From an uncultured Bacteroidales bacterium (GTDB lineage Bacteria; Bacteroidota; Bacteroidia; Bacteroidales; P3), in the NCBI GenBank assembly GCA_905234695.1, contig CAJOHZ010000005.1, positions 45,980 through 109,979 on the forward strand: a DNA stretch of 64,000 nt, read 5' to 3'. A model generated the notes under the pieces. That model did not search any database. It worked only from the letters and a program-made list of their open reading frames with translations, and was not told the origin of the DNA. The translations under genes and the position numbers were made by a program. Shown piece after piece: positions 44,378 through 54,385 of this stretch. Numbering within the stretch: the first letter of the stretch is position 1; the number at the start of each line of letters is the position of its first letter.

Positions 44378-45243
44378 TTGGCGTAGAGCAGTTTTCTGGC
44401 TTTGCGCACCAGATGTTTGTATTCCAGTAACACGGCATCGGTGTTGCGCTTACCGATGAGACGGAGTGCCGTCAGTTCCAGTTCTTGTTTGAGCACCGAG
44501 AGGGGTGACCAATACTGCATCCAGGGTTTCATCTCGCCGGCATAGTGTATCACAGCCACCGAGTGGGAATCCTCCACTTGGCCGGTGTATTTGTAACCGA
44601 GGTGCTGCTCGTAGTATTTTGCGTAATAGGCGATAACACCGTATTTCTCACCCATGTCCAGTTCAGGGCGATGGGGCCAGTCGGTGTAGTAGGCCTGTAG
44701 GATGTCCTGGTCGCCACAGATGCCCTTCTCCTTTATCACTTGTGGGATAAGATCCTTGAATTTCTCCACCAACCCTTTTTGGGGAACGAGGGTCATGATG
44801 CCCGAAGTGAGGTCTGTCCAGTCCTCATTTCCGGGATAGCTCTTGCCTGCAATCATGGCGCTCATGTGGGGTAGCTGGAAGAGGTGGTCGAGGTTGTGGA
44901 GAATATATATGTCGGCATCGAGGTAGACGATTTTGTCGAATTGTGTCTGCTCGAAGACCAGCAGTTTGTCGAATGTGTGGCTGAAACGGCGGTCGCCATG
45001 ATTCTCATTGTTGTCGATGAGTTGCTGAGGAATGGATATGGAGTCGCTATATTCGAGAATATTTATTCCATTCGTTTTCAGCCGTTCGCATAAATCCGCT
45101 TCTTTTCTGATGAGGTCGGATGGCAGCATGGCATAGAGTGGGATGCTTGTACCTGTCCTCTTTAGACTCAGATACATGGCCATGATTCCTGGTAAATAGC
45201 TTTTGCCGGAGGACAGGGTGATATAGGCGTAGTTCGGGCTCAT
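44374..45243 (-). CDS. family 8 glycosyltransferase (glycogenin/LgtC-like)
   Basis: This is a 289-residue GT8. It has YAYITLSSGKSYLPGIMAM, the DXD site as KIVYLDADIYILHNLD, and C-terminal HYAGEMKPWMQ, the usual H-x-G-x2-KPW motif. It transfers glucose, galactose or similar with retention. The start MSPNYAY (45243) overlaps the upstream stop (ATGA). Confidence 0.93.
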   Translation of the reverse strand: MSPNYAYITLSSGKSYLPGIMAMYLSLKRTGTSIPLYAMLPSDLIRKEADLCERLKTNGINILEYSDSISIPQQLIDNNENHGDRRFSHTFDKLLVFEQTQFDKIVYLDADIYILHNLDHLFQLPHMSAMIAGKSYPGNEDWTDLTSGIMTLVPQKGLVEKFKDLIPQVIKEKGICGDQDILQAYYTDWPHRPELDMGEKYGVIAYYAKYYEQHLGYKYTGQVEDSHSVAVIHYAGEMKPWMQYWSPLSVLKQELELTALRLIGKRNTDAVLLEYKHLVRKARKLLYAK

Positions 45244-45944
45244 TGAGTGATATGTAACAGTTTCTTGATGCGGTATTTGATTTCTTTTTGCCAAGTGCGT
45301 TTCTTCATTCGCTTTCGTGTGGCCCAGATGGGATAGTCTTTCAACTCCTCCCAGTCGCCTTCGGTGAAGATTTCTTCCACGGGTAATTCAATTCCACCGT
45401 ATTTGACCATTAGGAGGGAAAAAACGCTTTGGTCGTACCGATTAACCTTGAAATCTGGGCCATTAGGGATAATTGAAGTGGCATCAGAGGCCAAGTCATG
45501 GCGGGAATGCATAATGTAGAACCATTCGTCAATTAGTTGCTGGGAGTTTGCCTTTTTTTGTAGAATAATACAAGTGGCCGCGACTTGTCCGTGATTCAAA
45601 TATTTTGGATTATCTAATTCGTTAAAATATGCAAAGAGATCGGACTTGGTCCATTCTGCTTCGCGGAAGTGTTGATTGAAACCGAGGACACCACTCTCGT
45701 CATCAGTTACCATCTGAAAGTATTCTTTCAATCGAGGAATACCACGTGGGTTGAGTGTACAGCCTGCGTCCGCATATACCAAAAAGTCTCCCTCGTCCAT
45801 ACGGTCCATAACACGGCGGATGAGATACGATTTCCACTGCCAGTAGCCGAAACCACGTTCTGACCAGCGATCTTTGTATTTCTCATAATACCATGGCTCA
45901 AGCATCTTTTCGTCACCCACATATATGTGGTCGAAGAAGTGCAT
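45240..45944 (-). CDS. glycosyltransferase-like protein, possibly with disrupted 5' end
   Basis: This is a 234-residue protein containing GYWQWKSYLI and VYADAGCTLN, as in uncharacterised capsule-locus GT-A-like proteins. The first ATG in frame (45944) starts at MHFFDHIYVG, lacking the usual first strand. The frame stays open a little upstream and reads RIKSEAEE just before it, but no start is present. A neighbouring frame from ATG 46000 reads MYNNHSISFV. That layout suggests a small indel in the first codons. I cannot tell a real lesion from a late start. Confidence 0.65.
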   Translation of the reverse strand: MHFFDHIYVGDEKMLEPWYYEKYKDRWSERGFGYWQWKSYLIRRVMDRMDEGDFLVYADAGCTLNPRGIPRLKEYFQMVTDDESGVLGFNQHFREAEWTKSDLFAYFNELDNPKYLNHGQVAATCIILQKKANSQQLIDEWFYIMHSRHDLASDATSIIPNGPDFKVNRYDQSVFSLLMVKYGGIELPVEEIFTEGDWEELKDYPIWATRKRMKKRTWQKEIKYRIKKLLHITQ

Positions 45945-46003
45945 CTCTTCAGCTTCGCTTTTGATGCGAACACAAAGGAGATGGAATGGTTGTTATACAT
46001 GTA

Positions 46004-46936
46004 TCAGGGTTTTATTCCTCTTATTCGACAGAAGAAGTAATTCATACGTTTGGTGAATAGGAGTCGAGTCAAAGGGCGGAAATTCAAGATGGGATGTTTG
46101 GTGATTATCCGTTGCAGCCATTTGTTGGTGTTGTCAAGACCCCATTTCCTCTTTAATTTCTGATAGCCTTCGTAGAATCTATAATCATCATATATCCATA
46201 GTGGATAGTTGTGCTTCTTTTCGAAATCCGTCAGTGGGTATTTCTCGTAGTCTGTAATGCGATATTGGTCATTTTTGCTCGACTGTTTTACGACGGCCGT
46301 CTGCCCAGCCAAATGATTCACCACCGATTTTGTACATACCACACTCCATAGCGCGTTGCGGCTCATCATGTTCTGTTCATCGCAGTCGGCACCATAGAAA
46401 TCAACGGCTTCATCGAAAGGACCCGTAATGTCGAACACTTCTCGTTTCCACACGAAACACCAAGGCGCAAAATGTTTCTGGTGCTCCCAGCCTTTGTAAT
46501 AATCCTTGTTGCGAGGTAGCGCTTCTGGGGTCATTCTAGGATAGTCACCGCTGTCGTCAATAGGGGAGAAACATTTGAAACGCTTGTGTGCATCGGCGAC
46601 CTCTTTTATCGCGCTAAACCAGCCTTCCTTGAAGATGATGTCGTTGTTGCAGAAAGCAATATACTCTCCATCTGTTTTGTTCAGGCCAATGTTGAAGAAC
46701 TTGTGGAAGCCAAATTCCTCATTAGGGATGAGTACTTCGACATTCGGCCATGGATAGGTATAGTTGCTGTCTTTCTTGCTTTCAATCACTAACACTTGGA
46801 GATTGTCACTCCACTTCTCGGATTCAACAAGCGACTTCAATGCTTGACAGTTCATCTCATAGATGTCGCTGTCGATGGCGTATGAGAGAATGATAACCGA
46901 GAGCTTGTCTTTTATTCCGTTGCCAAAGGTTTTCAT
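46004..46936 (-). CDS. GT2-like glycosyltransferase
   Basis: This is a 310-residue GT-A-type protein. LSVIILSYAIDS begins the fold, AFCNNDIIFKEGW is the likely donor site, and GPFDEAVDFYGADCDEQN follows, as in rhamnosyl- and galactofuranosyltransferase-like GT2 proteins. The classical DDGS is not present. It overlaps the deacetylase gene upstream by 4 nt. Confidence 0.8.
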   Translation of the reverse strand: MKTFGNGIKDKLSVIILSYAIDSDIYEMNCQALKSLVESEKWSDNLQVLVIESKKDSNYTYPWPNVEVLIPNEEFGFHKFFNIGLNKTDGEYIAFCNNDIIFKEGWFSAIKEVADAHKRFKCFSPIDDSGDYPRMTPEALPRNKDYYKGWEHQKHFAPWCFVWKREVFDITGPFDEAVDFYGADCDEQNMMSRNALWSVVCTKSVVNHLAGQTAVVKQSSKNDQYRITDYEKYPLTDFEKKHNYPLWIYDDYRFYEGYQKLKRKWGLDNTNKWLQRIITKHPILNFRPLTRLLFTKRMNYFFCRIRGIKP

Positions 46937-47649
46937 GGCTCTTTCAGTTCTATTCGCGGCAGTTCCAACAGGGTAACATCGCCTTTCCTAATATTCCCAC
47001 CCCAGGCACGCAGGGCTGAAATAAAATGACTATCACTCACAATTTTTATTGTATCGGTGTTGTAAGCACCATGGGGATAGGAGAAGTGGCGGATGGGATG
47101 ACCGAGGAGGGACTCTAGTTCTTGAACAGATTGTTCTATCTCTTTTTTTTGTTCACCGAGAGATAGGGTATCAAGTTTGGGGTGGCTGACGGTATGGGCA
47201 CCAATGGTACATAGGGAATCAGCGTCCAGTACCTTTAAGGATTCCGTGCTGATTCCCAACTGCTCATTGGGATACCACCACATGGGGAGTCGATTGTCCA
47301 TGAAGCCCGTGGTGACATAAACAGCAAAGGGCACTTCGTGATGTTTTAGAATGGGGTAGGCAATATCATAGTTGTCCTGGTAACCATCGTCAAAGGTGAG
47401 ACAGATAAACGGCTTGGTCTGATGACTGCCGTGTCGAAGTATGTCGCAAGCCTCATCAATGGAGACGAACCGGTACCCTTGACGGCGATAGTGCTCTATG
47501 GCCTGTTCCAAGAACTCGGAAGTCACCTCTAACTCTTTGTTTTCACCCTCGCTACGGTGTTCCACCACTCTATGCAGCATCAAAATACGTCCTTGAACGG
47601 GATGTGTAATATTATGTAATTTTCGCCGAAGATATTGCAGAGCACTCAT
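46933..47649 (-). CDS. polysaccharide deacetylase (NodB homology)
   Basis: This 238-residue CE4 enzyme has the catalytic and metal motifs TFDDG (85-89), H152-T-V-S-H156 and YPHGAY (191-196). It should remove acetyl groups from GlcNAc or ManNAc residues. No signal peptide is seen, so it may act on a cytoplasmic lipid-linked precursor. The start MSALQYL (47649) overlaps the upstream GT2 stop (ATGA). Confidence 0.9.
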   Translation of the reverse strand: MSALQYLRRKLHNITHPVQGRILMLHRVVEHRSEGENKELEVTSEFLEQAIEHYRRQGYRFVSIDEACDILRHGSHQTKPFICLTFDDGYQDNYDIAYPILKHHEVPFAVYVTTGFMDNRLPMWWYPNEQLGISTESLKVLDADSLCTIGAHTVSHPKLDTLSLGEQKKEIEQSVQELESLLGHPIRHFSYPHGAYNTDTIKIVSDSHFISALRAWGGNIRKGDVTLLELPRIELKEP

Positions 47650-48659
47650 TTCTTCTTCAGTAAAGCACATTTAACAACCAGCTTGCGTCGATTCTTCTTT
47701 GGAAGAATGGAATAAAGCCCATCGAAAAGCAAGCGGAATAATGCCTTGGGAGTATATCGATATGAGAAATAGATGCGCTCCACATAGTCAAGAACACCAT
47801 AAGCGATATGGCTGTCGAACTTCCGGCGCAGCGCGTCATTGGTATAATGGCCTTGAGTGTTACGACACACCAACAAGTCTGCGAAGCGTTTGAGGGAGCT
47901 TATATCTTCTTTGTTATTGATATGACAAGGAACAAATATGTCAAGGAAGTACTGCTTCTCTTCGTCAGTGAAATGGGGATTCAGCCATTCAAGCATCTGT
48001 AGCCGCACATCATTGGACTTCTCTATTTGTGCCTGCCGACGTGCAGTGGAAATTTGTGTGGCGTGGGTGCGGTAGTGGAAGAGGGTGCGCTGTACGTTAT
48101 ACACTTTTGCCACACGGTAGGCTCTTGCCCAAAGGCTGTAGTCTTCGGCAGGGAAAGTATCGGTACGGTAACGCAGATTGTTGTCAGCATACACGCTTCT
48201 TCGCAAAACGGGGACGATAACCGTACAACCGAAGAGCATCTGTGCCTTGGAATCTTCGTGTAGTTCCGGGAAACGAACTAACGAATGTTTTATGCCGAAG
48301 AATTGGAAACCGAAGCTACAGATGTCAATATCGGGATGTTCATCAAGCACCTTGATGCCAGTTTCCAACCAATCTAGCTCTGCAATATCGTCGCCATCCA
48401 TGCGCGCCACCAACTCAGTATTGATAATATCAAGCCCACGATTAAGATTGTCAGCCAAGCCCACATTGTCGGGAAATGCGGCAATCCGAATGCGCGGATC
48501 CTTTATCGCACGGACGTGCTCGAGGGTATTGTCAGTGGACCCATCGTCAACCACCAACAACTCGAAGTCTGCGTATGTCTGCTGAAGTACGCTTTGTATG
48601 GATTCCTCGACCCATTGTGCAACATTATATGTCGGCATCAGCACCGTCAGGCGTGGCAT
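47646..48659 (-). CDS. family 2 glycosyltransferase
   Basis: This is a 337-residue GT2. It has LTVLMPTYNVAQWVEESI, VVDDGSTDNT, the ARMDGDDIAELDW metal site and FPAEDYSLWARAY as the catalytic-base region. It overlaps the upstream GT2 gene by 13 nt. The C-terminus is basic and may sit at the membrane. Confidence 0.93.
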   Translation of the reverse strand: MPRLTVLMPTYNVAQWVEESIQSVLQQTYADFELLVVDDGSTDNTLEHVRAIKDPRIRIAAFPDNVGLADNLNRGLDIINTELVARMDGDDIAELDWLETGIKVLDEHPDIDICSFGFQFFGIKHSLVRFPELHEDSKAQMLFGCTVIVPVLRRSVYADNNLRYRTDTFPAEDYSLWARAYRVAKVYNVQRTLFHYRTHATQISTARRQAQIEKSNDVRLQMLEWLNPHFTDEEKQYFLDIFVPCHINNKEDISSLKRFADLLVCRNTQGHYTNDALRRKFDSHIAYGVLDYVERIYFSYRYTPKALFRLLFDGLYSILPKKNRRKLVVKCALLKKK

Positions 48660-49528
48660 AGAGCTTTCGTTATTTTCTTGGCGGTTTTCTTTGGCCGATA
48701 ATAGAGCCAGTAGAAAGAGAAATATTTGAGACCTCGGGCAGCGGTAAACCGTATGCGGGGGAGTCCATGCATATTATCAGATATACTATTATAGAGTCGA
48801 CGCTGCAAGTCGGAGTGACCACTCAATGCGCTGTCGAAGTCTGTAAAGTACCGCAGGCGCATCTCCAACAGTTTCTCGGCAATCTCTTTCTTACGTGAAA
48901 GGGTAAGGGTGTCGTCGCCGACACCAGTGTAGTAAAGCACCTTGTATATCTTTCCGACAGGGTATTTCTGCCAGATGCGCACCCAATAGTCATAGTCCTC
49001 AACAAGGAAAAGTGTGGTATCATAATCTCCCACAGTATCAAGTACCTCATGGTGATACATGAATGCATAGCAGACGCAATTGTATAGTGGAAGATGCAAT
49101 TGCGGATCTGGATGATGGACTTCGTAGAGTTGATCCCCTGTCTTGAGACTAAATGCCGCATAACAAGCAGTCACAAGCCCCTTATCGGGATTGGCATCAA
49201 GGTATTGGACAAACTCCTCAAGCATTGTTGGAGCCATACGGTTGTCGTGCGAGGTCCAAGTAAGATACTTGCCATTTGCCTCACGAAACCCTCGGTTCAG
49301 TGCCCCTGGGAGTTTAAGGTTATGCTCGTTATCTATGATACGTATGCGATTATCCTTTTCTGCATACTGTTGCATAATTTCCAACGAGTTGTCCTTCGAA
49401 CAGTCATTGACAAGAATCAGTTCCCAGTCGACAAATGTCTGTGATACGACACTGTCAATAGATTGTGCCAAAAAGTCCGCGCCGTTATAGCAAGGCAGTA
49501 CTATGGAGACTGTAGGATAGCTGTTCAA
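48647..49528 (-). CDS. family 2 glycosyltransferase
   Basis: This is a 293-residue GT2. It has VSIVLPCYNGADFLAQSI, LVNDCSKDNS (a DCS variant of DDGS), LTWTSHDNRMAP in place of a DXD and VEDYDYWVRIWQ. The missing classical DXD (SHDN) also occurs in some rhamnosyltransferases of this group. It lies 3 nt after the upstream gene's stop. Confidence 0.9.
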   Translation of the reverse strand: MNSYPTVSIVLPCYNGADFLAQSIDSVVSQTFVDWELILVNDCSKDNSLEIMQQYAEKDNRIRIIDNEHNLKLPGALNRGFREANGKYLTWTSHDNRMAPTMLEEFVQYLDANPDKGLVTACYAAFSLKTGDQLYEVHHPDPQLHLPLYNCVCYAFMYHHEVLDTVGDYDTTLFLVEDYDYWVRIWQKYPVGKIYKVLYYTGVGDDTLTLSRKKEIAEKLLEMRLRYFTDFDSALSGHSDLQRRLYNSISDNMHGLPRIRFTAARGLKYFSFYWLYYRPKKTAKKITKALCHA

Positions 49529-49531
49529 TTG

Positions 49532-50380
49532 TTATGATTTTAATAGATTATGTCTGACAAATGACAAAGGCTTTAAAAGCGCTTTTCCTATCTTGTATGC
49601 ATTGGTTGCCCGTATCTCTTCCCATGCCTTTTTCCGACCTTCATTCAGGGCACTATTATGTATATGGTATATTAAATCTGATACATAAATGTCTTCAATA
49701 TAACCATTAGGGAAGTGCGGAAGTTCTCCGTAGTTGTCTATAAGATAAGACCAACTATTTTCCAGCCCATGTTCACCTGCCACTACTTCTGAATACCCTG
49801 CACCTTCATTATAAGATGTCATGTTTGTGAAATACATTTCTTTGGAAGTGATATAGGGATGTCCAGCCTTGTTAGCAAAGTACGTATATACAATATCGTC
49901 ACATGGACAATTCGGGATGACTGTTTCCATATCGTTCAAGTAAGGACCAAAGTATTCTGCTTTGGTCAAAGAAGCGCAACCGCAATGGCATAACATTTCC
50001 GCATAAACAAGTGTGTTTCCACTAATTGGATTATTGGGGTACTTCTTGTGAACCTCCACAAAATCGGCAATCATGCCATTGGGATACAGCCAATCATCGT
50101 CAATACTAATAACAATATCGTTAGGGTATTTCTTCAGGGTCGGGATAAGTTTTTTATAGACCTTGGTGTCATTCACCCTATGTATTTCCACGTTGTGTGA
50201 CAACAGGTAATCCATCACCTCGGCTGGTACAACCTCATTATAGGCTATATTTAGCACTAAAAGATCGGGAGGGACAGTTTGACAGAATATTGTATCTAGT
50301 ACCATCGGCAAGTTATTCTGCCTTGCGCCATAGGATGTCAGCGAAACAATAACCCGTTCCCTACTCATTCCGTCATTCAT
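49532..50380 (-). CDS. GT-A-like glycosyltransferase of capsule loci
   Basis: This 282-residue protein starts VIVSLTSYGARQNNLP, with VISIDDDWLYP as the likely metal/donor motif and CPCDDIVYTYFA downstream. The layout is typical of uncharacterised glycosyltransferase-like proteins in Bacteroidales capsule loci. Its substrate is unknown. It overlaps the upstream GT2 gene by 8 nt. Confidence 0.78.
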   Translation of the reverse strand: MNDGMSRERVIVSLTSYGARQNNLPMVLDTIFCQTVPPDLLVLNIAYNEVVPAEVMDYLLSHNVEIHRVNDTKVYKKLIPTLKKYPNDIVISIDDDWLYPNGMIADFVEVHKKYPNNPISGNTLVYAEMLCHCGCASLTKAEYFGPYLNDMETVIPNCPCDDIVYTYFANKAGHPYITSKEMYFTNMTSYNEGAGYSEVVAGEHGLENSWSYLIDNYGELPHFPNGYIEDIYVSDLIYHIHNSALNEGRKKAWEEIRATNAYKIGKALLKPLSFVRHNLLKS

Positions 50381-51203
50381 ATCTATGATAAAATATTTTG
50401 GCTATTAGCCGCATTAGCTTAATATTTATCGTCACCATTTTATGGAAAAATGGACTAATACCTCTTAATTCGCGGATGTTCTTCACCTGCCAATCATTCA
50501 ATGCATCTTGCAAGTCTTCAAGGGATCTGTTGATTTCCAAGATACAATCTGGCACTTCCTCTGAGGTTACTTTGTCATTCTCTTTTTGAAGCAACGCCTC
50601 CTGAGTGGAAGAAATGCCGTTTGTATCGAAAGTTGCAATAATGTGGTTTACATGGGTGAAACGTTTCCCTTCCATAGCTTTCCGGATAAAGAATTTCCGG
50701 TCAGAAACGATTCGCAGTGTTTCATCGTATAATTCTTCAGCAAATAATTCCCGTTTGATGAAGGACGACTGATGGTTGAAGCTTCCGTCAAGGAATATCT
50801 TTAAAGAGAAGACTGGCTTATAACGTATCTCTTGCAACAATGTATCAGTAACCCTTACGGCACAGTCACCATAGATTATCTCACCAGTGGGGGAGCCTCC
50901 AAACACATCGTTCAGTGTAGTGCTTTTATACAGACAATCTCCACTATTCAAAAACTGCAAGTATTCTCCTTTTGCCACTTTGATGCCCTTGTTCATGGCA
51001 TTATATATGCCTTTGTCAGGTTCGCTGACCCAATAGGCAAAGTAGTCGGCATATTGTCCAATCAGTTCCTTGCTGCCATCGATGGAGCCTCCATCAATGA
51101 CAATCCATTCAAAATCGCGAAAGGTTTGGCATATGACACTATCAATAGTCTTCTGTAGGCCATCACGGTTATTGAGGTTGACGGTAATAATGGAGAGTTT
51201 CAT
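50373..51203 (-). CDS. family 2 glycosyltransferase
   Basis: This is a 276-residue GT2 of the WcaA/colanic-acid-like type. It has LSIITVNLNNRDGLQKTI, VIDGGSIDGS and YLQFLNSGDCLY; the SGD form of DXD is common in this subgroup. The base composition is AT-richer than that of the genes at 46-49 kb. A 234-bp gap (51204-51437) separates it from the GT4 gene upstream; I see no gene or clear signal in that gap. Confidence 0.9.
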   Translation of the reverse strand: MKLSIITVNLNNRDGLQKTIDSVICQTFRDFEWIVIDGGSIDGSKELIGQYADYFAYWVSEPDKGIYNAMNKGIKVAKGEYLQFLNSGDCLYKSTTLNDVFGGSPTGEIIYGDCAVRVTDTLLQEIRYKPVFSLKIFLDGSFNHQSSFIKRELFAEELYDETLRIVSDRKFFIRKAMEGKRFTHVNHIIATFDTNGISSTQEALLQKENDKVTSEEVPDCILEINRSLEDLQDALNDWQVKNIRELRGISPFFHKMVTINIKLMRLIAKIFYHRYE

Positions 51204-51437
51204 AGCATGATAGGGTTCTCTATAATTCCACTTTCCGGTTGTCTATGCAGTTCGTTTCCGTGGAAGATTGATTCCGATATTTATTATTTTCTTGATGATT
51301 CGTGTTTCCTTCGCATTGCCTCAATTATCGTGCCCCATGCCACTCACATACAGAATAGGAAACACCCTCAAAACTATTTCTATATTAATTGACAAAACTC
51401 TTTGTATGCCAAGTTGTAAACATTAATAATGGCAATT

Positions 51438-52682
51438 TTACTCAATTATGGTTTTATACATCTTCAGATGTTCTTGCACTACCCTATCTATTCCAAAACG
51501 GACAAGAACATCATTACGAATCCTGTCTCTATCATATATGCGACTTAGAGCATTCATTATTCCCTCCGCAATGGATTCTGGAGTGAAGTCTGAGCAAAGG
51601 ATGCCATTATGCTCCGATATCAATTCTTCTCCTATACCGACAGGAGTCATAATTACAGGGGTACCACAACTCAAAGATTCAACAGCAGTTTGTAAAAAGG
51701 ATTCTTCGAGAGAGGGGGCTATGAAATAATCCGCAGCTGAATATAAAAACGATAACCATTCAGTATCTGATACAGGAGAGAAATGGCGAATTTCGATTTT
51801 ACTATTGGTTGAAATATAACCTTCCCCCAAACATAATAGAAGTGCATTATCAATATTTAATGCATCAAGTGCTTTCATTAATACATCTAATCCTTTTCTT
51901 TTGTCATTCAGCGACAATGCAGAAAAAAAGAATACCTTAGACTCACCAGGTATATTTAACAATCTCCGTACAGCATTCCTGTCATGCTGGATAAAACGAT
52001 GTGTATTAACACTATTAGGGATATCATAGAAAGTTCGATTCTTGTAAAGTTCATGATTTGCTATCCTACTATGCATTTGTTTTGAGATAGCCACAATTGT
52101 CAAATTGGGGACATGCTCAATTGCATTCTTTTTTATTGCAGAAAAATCATCCTCAATGGACTTGTAATCGGCGTAGTATTGTCTATATGGTGCGTCATAG
52201 TGAAATCCCCCATATATAGGGTTAAGGTCGTGGTGTGTCCAAACAATAGGTTTATCTATTGCATTGAAGAATGTCTCATAGTCGACAAAATTCTGAATCC
52301 AATGAAGATGAATAATGTCTGATTCTTGAACCAATGGATGTGTCAACAACCTATATATGGACACGGGTGATGAATAATAAACATCTGGGTGTAAATCCGC
52401 CAGACACTTCATCTTTCGCTGAATACACTCAAAACGAGTAAGGTATTTTCCATGGCGACGCATCATTCTAACATAATTTCGTAGCAAGACATTTTCTGGT
52501 GGTTGGTATAACAGACTCCGATCTGGTTCAGCCTGTATCACAGTATTATCATGACTTGTTTTTTCGGCAACAAGCATACGGCTTTCAATGCCATGATCCA
52601 ACAACCCTTTATGTAACCGATAAACCGCGAGACCTGCTCCTCCATAATCTTGGGTACAAATATGTAATATTTTTAATGTCAT
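51438..52682 (-). CDS. family 4 glycosyltransferase
   Basis: This is a 414-residue GT-B enzyme. The N-terminal part has LHICTQDYGGAGLAVYRL and WTHHDLNPIYGG; the C-terminal part has FIAPSLEESFLQTAVESLSCGTPVI as donor site. It belongs to an AT-rich block (51.2-54.9 kb) distinct from the flanking operon. The start MTLKILH (52682) follows the upstream stop by 1 nt. A longer frame would overlap by 29 nt. Confidence 0.92.
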   Translation of the reverse strand: MTLKILHICTQDYGGAGLAVYRLHKGLLDHGIESRMLVAEKTSHDNTVIQAEPDRSLLYQPPENVLLRNYVRMMRRHGKYLTRFECIQRKMKCLADLHPDVYYSSPVSIYRLLTHPLVQESDIIHLHWIQNFVDYETFFNAIDKPIVWTHHDLNPIYGGFHYDAPYRQYYADYKSIEDDFSAIKKNAIEHVPNLTIVAISKQMHSRIANHELYKNRTFYDIPNSVNTHRFIQHDRNAVRRLLNIPGESKVFFFSALSLNDKRKGLDVLMKALDALNIDNALLLCLGEGYISTNSKIEIRHFSPVSDTEWLSFLYSAADYFIAPSLEESFLQTAVESLSCGTPVIMTPVGIGEELISEHNGILCSDFTPESIAEGIMNALSRIYDRDRIRNDVLVRFGIDRVVQEHLKMYKTIIE

Positions 52683-52683
52683 A

Positions 52684-53631
52684 TTAAATGATTTTATATT
52701 TCCGAAGGACACTTTTAATTCTCCGTTTCAATCTCGTACGCAACATCAGATGCTCTTCTACACCCCAAAAATCATGAAATAGCTGTCCCACTTCTTTAGA
52801 ATACTTAATATGAGGTTCCAACCGGAAAGAATATGAATCTAATTCGGCAAGTGAAGCCTGAGTCGTTTTTGCAGAATCAGAAGAGTAATGGACACCTGTA
52901 CCATCCATTCCAATATTATACGCAAATGATTGGATAGGACGAAGTCCATATCCTTTATTTTTAAACATGTGGTAATCCCATCGGATTGCCCATGAATCTA
53001 TTTGGCCGTTGAGCTGTTGACGAAGCATATTAGACATATCAAGACCTCCTCTGTTAAACTTTTCTTGGGATCTTTTATTAGCAAAGAATGAATCTGCATC
53101 GGATATATTCCAATCAATATTATCCCAACGAGTTTTCCAAGTTCCCCATCCCCAAGAGCAGCCACGATGCACAAGATAGCAATCATGGTTTTTACTATAT
53201 TCAAGAGGTATCGGAATTTTAATGTTCGAAGCTCCAATTTGATAGATGTTTTTATTACGATCATATATATCCAAAGCCTCATTCATGAACCGAAGGAAGT
53301 ATGGATGTGTCACAATATCATCTTCCACTACAATCACTTTTCCATATTTATATATCACTTCGGTTACACCTTGAATAACGGAGTTCGCCAATCCTTTGTT
53401 GGTAGGACTCTCTATTATATTGATGCTCTTGAAACCATCAATTGTATGTATGTATTGTCTGACTTCAGCAATACGATTAAGAACTTCTTCTGATGCGTCT
53501 TCTTTGGGTCCGTCAGCATAGATATAGAAGTCACTCTCTGCTGCAAGTTCACACTTCTGCAGCGCCTCCACTGTATGCTTTGTATGCCATGGGCGATTAT
53601 AAACAAAAAGAACTATTGGTGCAAGAGGCAT
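52684..53631 (-). CDS. GT-A glycosyltransferase (GT13/nucleotide-diphospho-sugar transferase-like)
   Basis: This is a 315-residue protein. It has IVLFVYNRPWHTKHTV, then NKGLANSVIQGV and the acidic donor site VIVVEDDIVTHP, then HRGCSWGWGTW. This matches bacterial proteins resembling GnT-I-type (GT13) transferases and sugar transferases of capsule loci. The donor is unknown. It is AT-rich. Confidence 0.82.
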   Translation of the reverse strand: MPLAPIVLFVYNRPWHTKHTVEALQKCELAAESDFYIYADGPKEDASEEVLNRIAEVRQYIHTIDGFKSINIIESPTNKGLANSVIQGVTEVIYKYGKVIVVEDDIVTHPYFLRFMNEALDIYDRNKNIYQIGASNIKIPIPLEYSKNHDCYLVHRGCSWGWGTWKTRWDNIDWNISDADSFFANKRSQEKFNRGGLDMSNMLRQQLNGQIDSWAIRWDYHMFKNKGYGLRPIQSFAYNIGMDGTGVHYSSDSAKTTQASLAELDSYSFRLEPHIKYSKEVGQLFHDFWGVEEHLMLRTRLKRRIKSVLRKYKII

Positions 53632-53644
53632 ATAAAAATAGGAA

Positions 53645-54376
53645 TCAGGATTTTTTCTGTAGTATCATTACGTATCCATTGGGCTTTGTCGCAGGCCAGC
53701 GGTACTTATCCCACAACCTTTTCAGGCGATTGTTACGATGAGGCAAAATGTGTTTGTTATATAACAAACGGATGGGAGTAATGAAATATATCCAATCCGA
53801 TCGGTCTATTGGATGATGTTCTATTGGACGTGTACGATACCAAGTTCGAACAACATTTATCTCGTTTTTCCCCACGTTTTGTTGCTGTGGGTTGTAAAGG
53901 TAGTTAAGAATGCTATTGGGCGGATACGGACGAACATGATCCAAATCATCATAGAAATGCTCCCACATCAAAGGTGAACGTATTATCAAGAAACCATCGA
54001 TCTTTGTGACACGAAGAAGTTCGTCAAGAACATGATGTATTTCTGGATAACCGAAATGTTCAATCATATGAGAACAATGAACTATATCAAAACTATTCGT
54101 TTCAATTTTGTTCTCCAAAAAATTAGTATTATACACATTACACCCTTCTTCTTCCGCAATTTTAGCCAAGTCTTTGTTAATTTCGACACATGAGATTGTA
54201 ATATTCGGAAAGAGTTGGTTGATTTTCTTTACAAATCGACAAAGCCCACTCCCTACCTCCAATAGAGTATAATTCTTTTGACAATCAAGTTTCGCGAAAA
54301 ACTCTATAATAGAAGTATCTTCATTATCCCGAGAATCACATGTAGCTAAGTTCTTCTTAATTCGAATCTTATTCAT
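53645..54376 (-). CDS. class I SAM-dependent methyltransferase
   Basis: This is a 243-residue Rossmann-fold methyltransferase. Motif I is LLEVGSG (38-44), then SCVEINKD, and FDIVHCSHMIEHF with the conserved HxxEH-like motif of type 11/23 methyltransferases. It starts 9 nt downstream of wzt. In ABC-dependent O-antigen systems a terminal methyl group can end the chain and be read by the Wzt tail, so chain capping is a reasonable hypothesis here, not a demonstrated role. Confidence 0.88.
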   Translation of the reverse strand: MNKIRIKKNLATCDSRDNEDTSIIEFFAKLDCQKNYTLLEVGSGLCRFVKKINQLFPNITISCVEINKDLAKIAEEEGCNVYNTNFLENKIETNSFDIVHCSHMIEHFGYPEIHHVLDELLRVTKIDGFLIIRSPLMWEHFYDDLDHVRPYPPNSILNYLYNPQQQNVGKNEINVVRTWYRTRPIEHHPIDRSDWIYFITPIRLLYNKHILPHRNNRLKRLWDKYRWPATKPNGYVMILQKKS

Positions 54377-54385
54377 CTTCTTATA

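Noticed and set aside
51204..51437. A hidden small gene in the 234-bp gap inside the operon
   Set aside because: No frame with a good start or recognisable residues was found on either strand.
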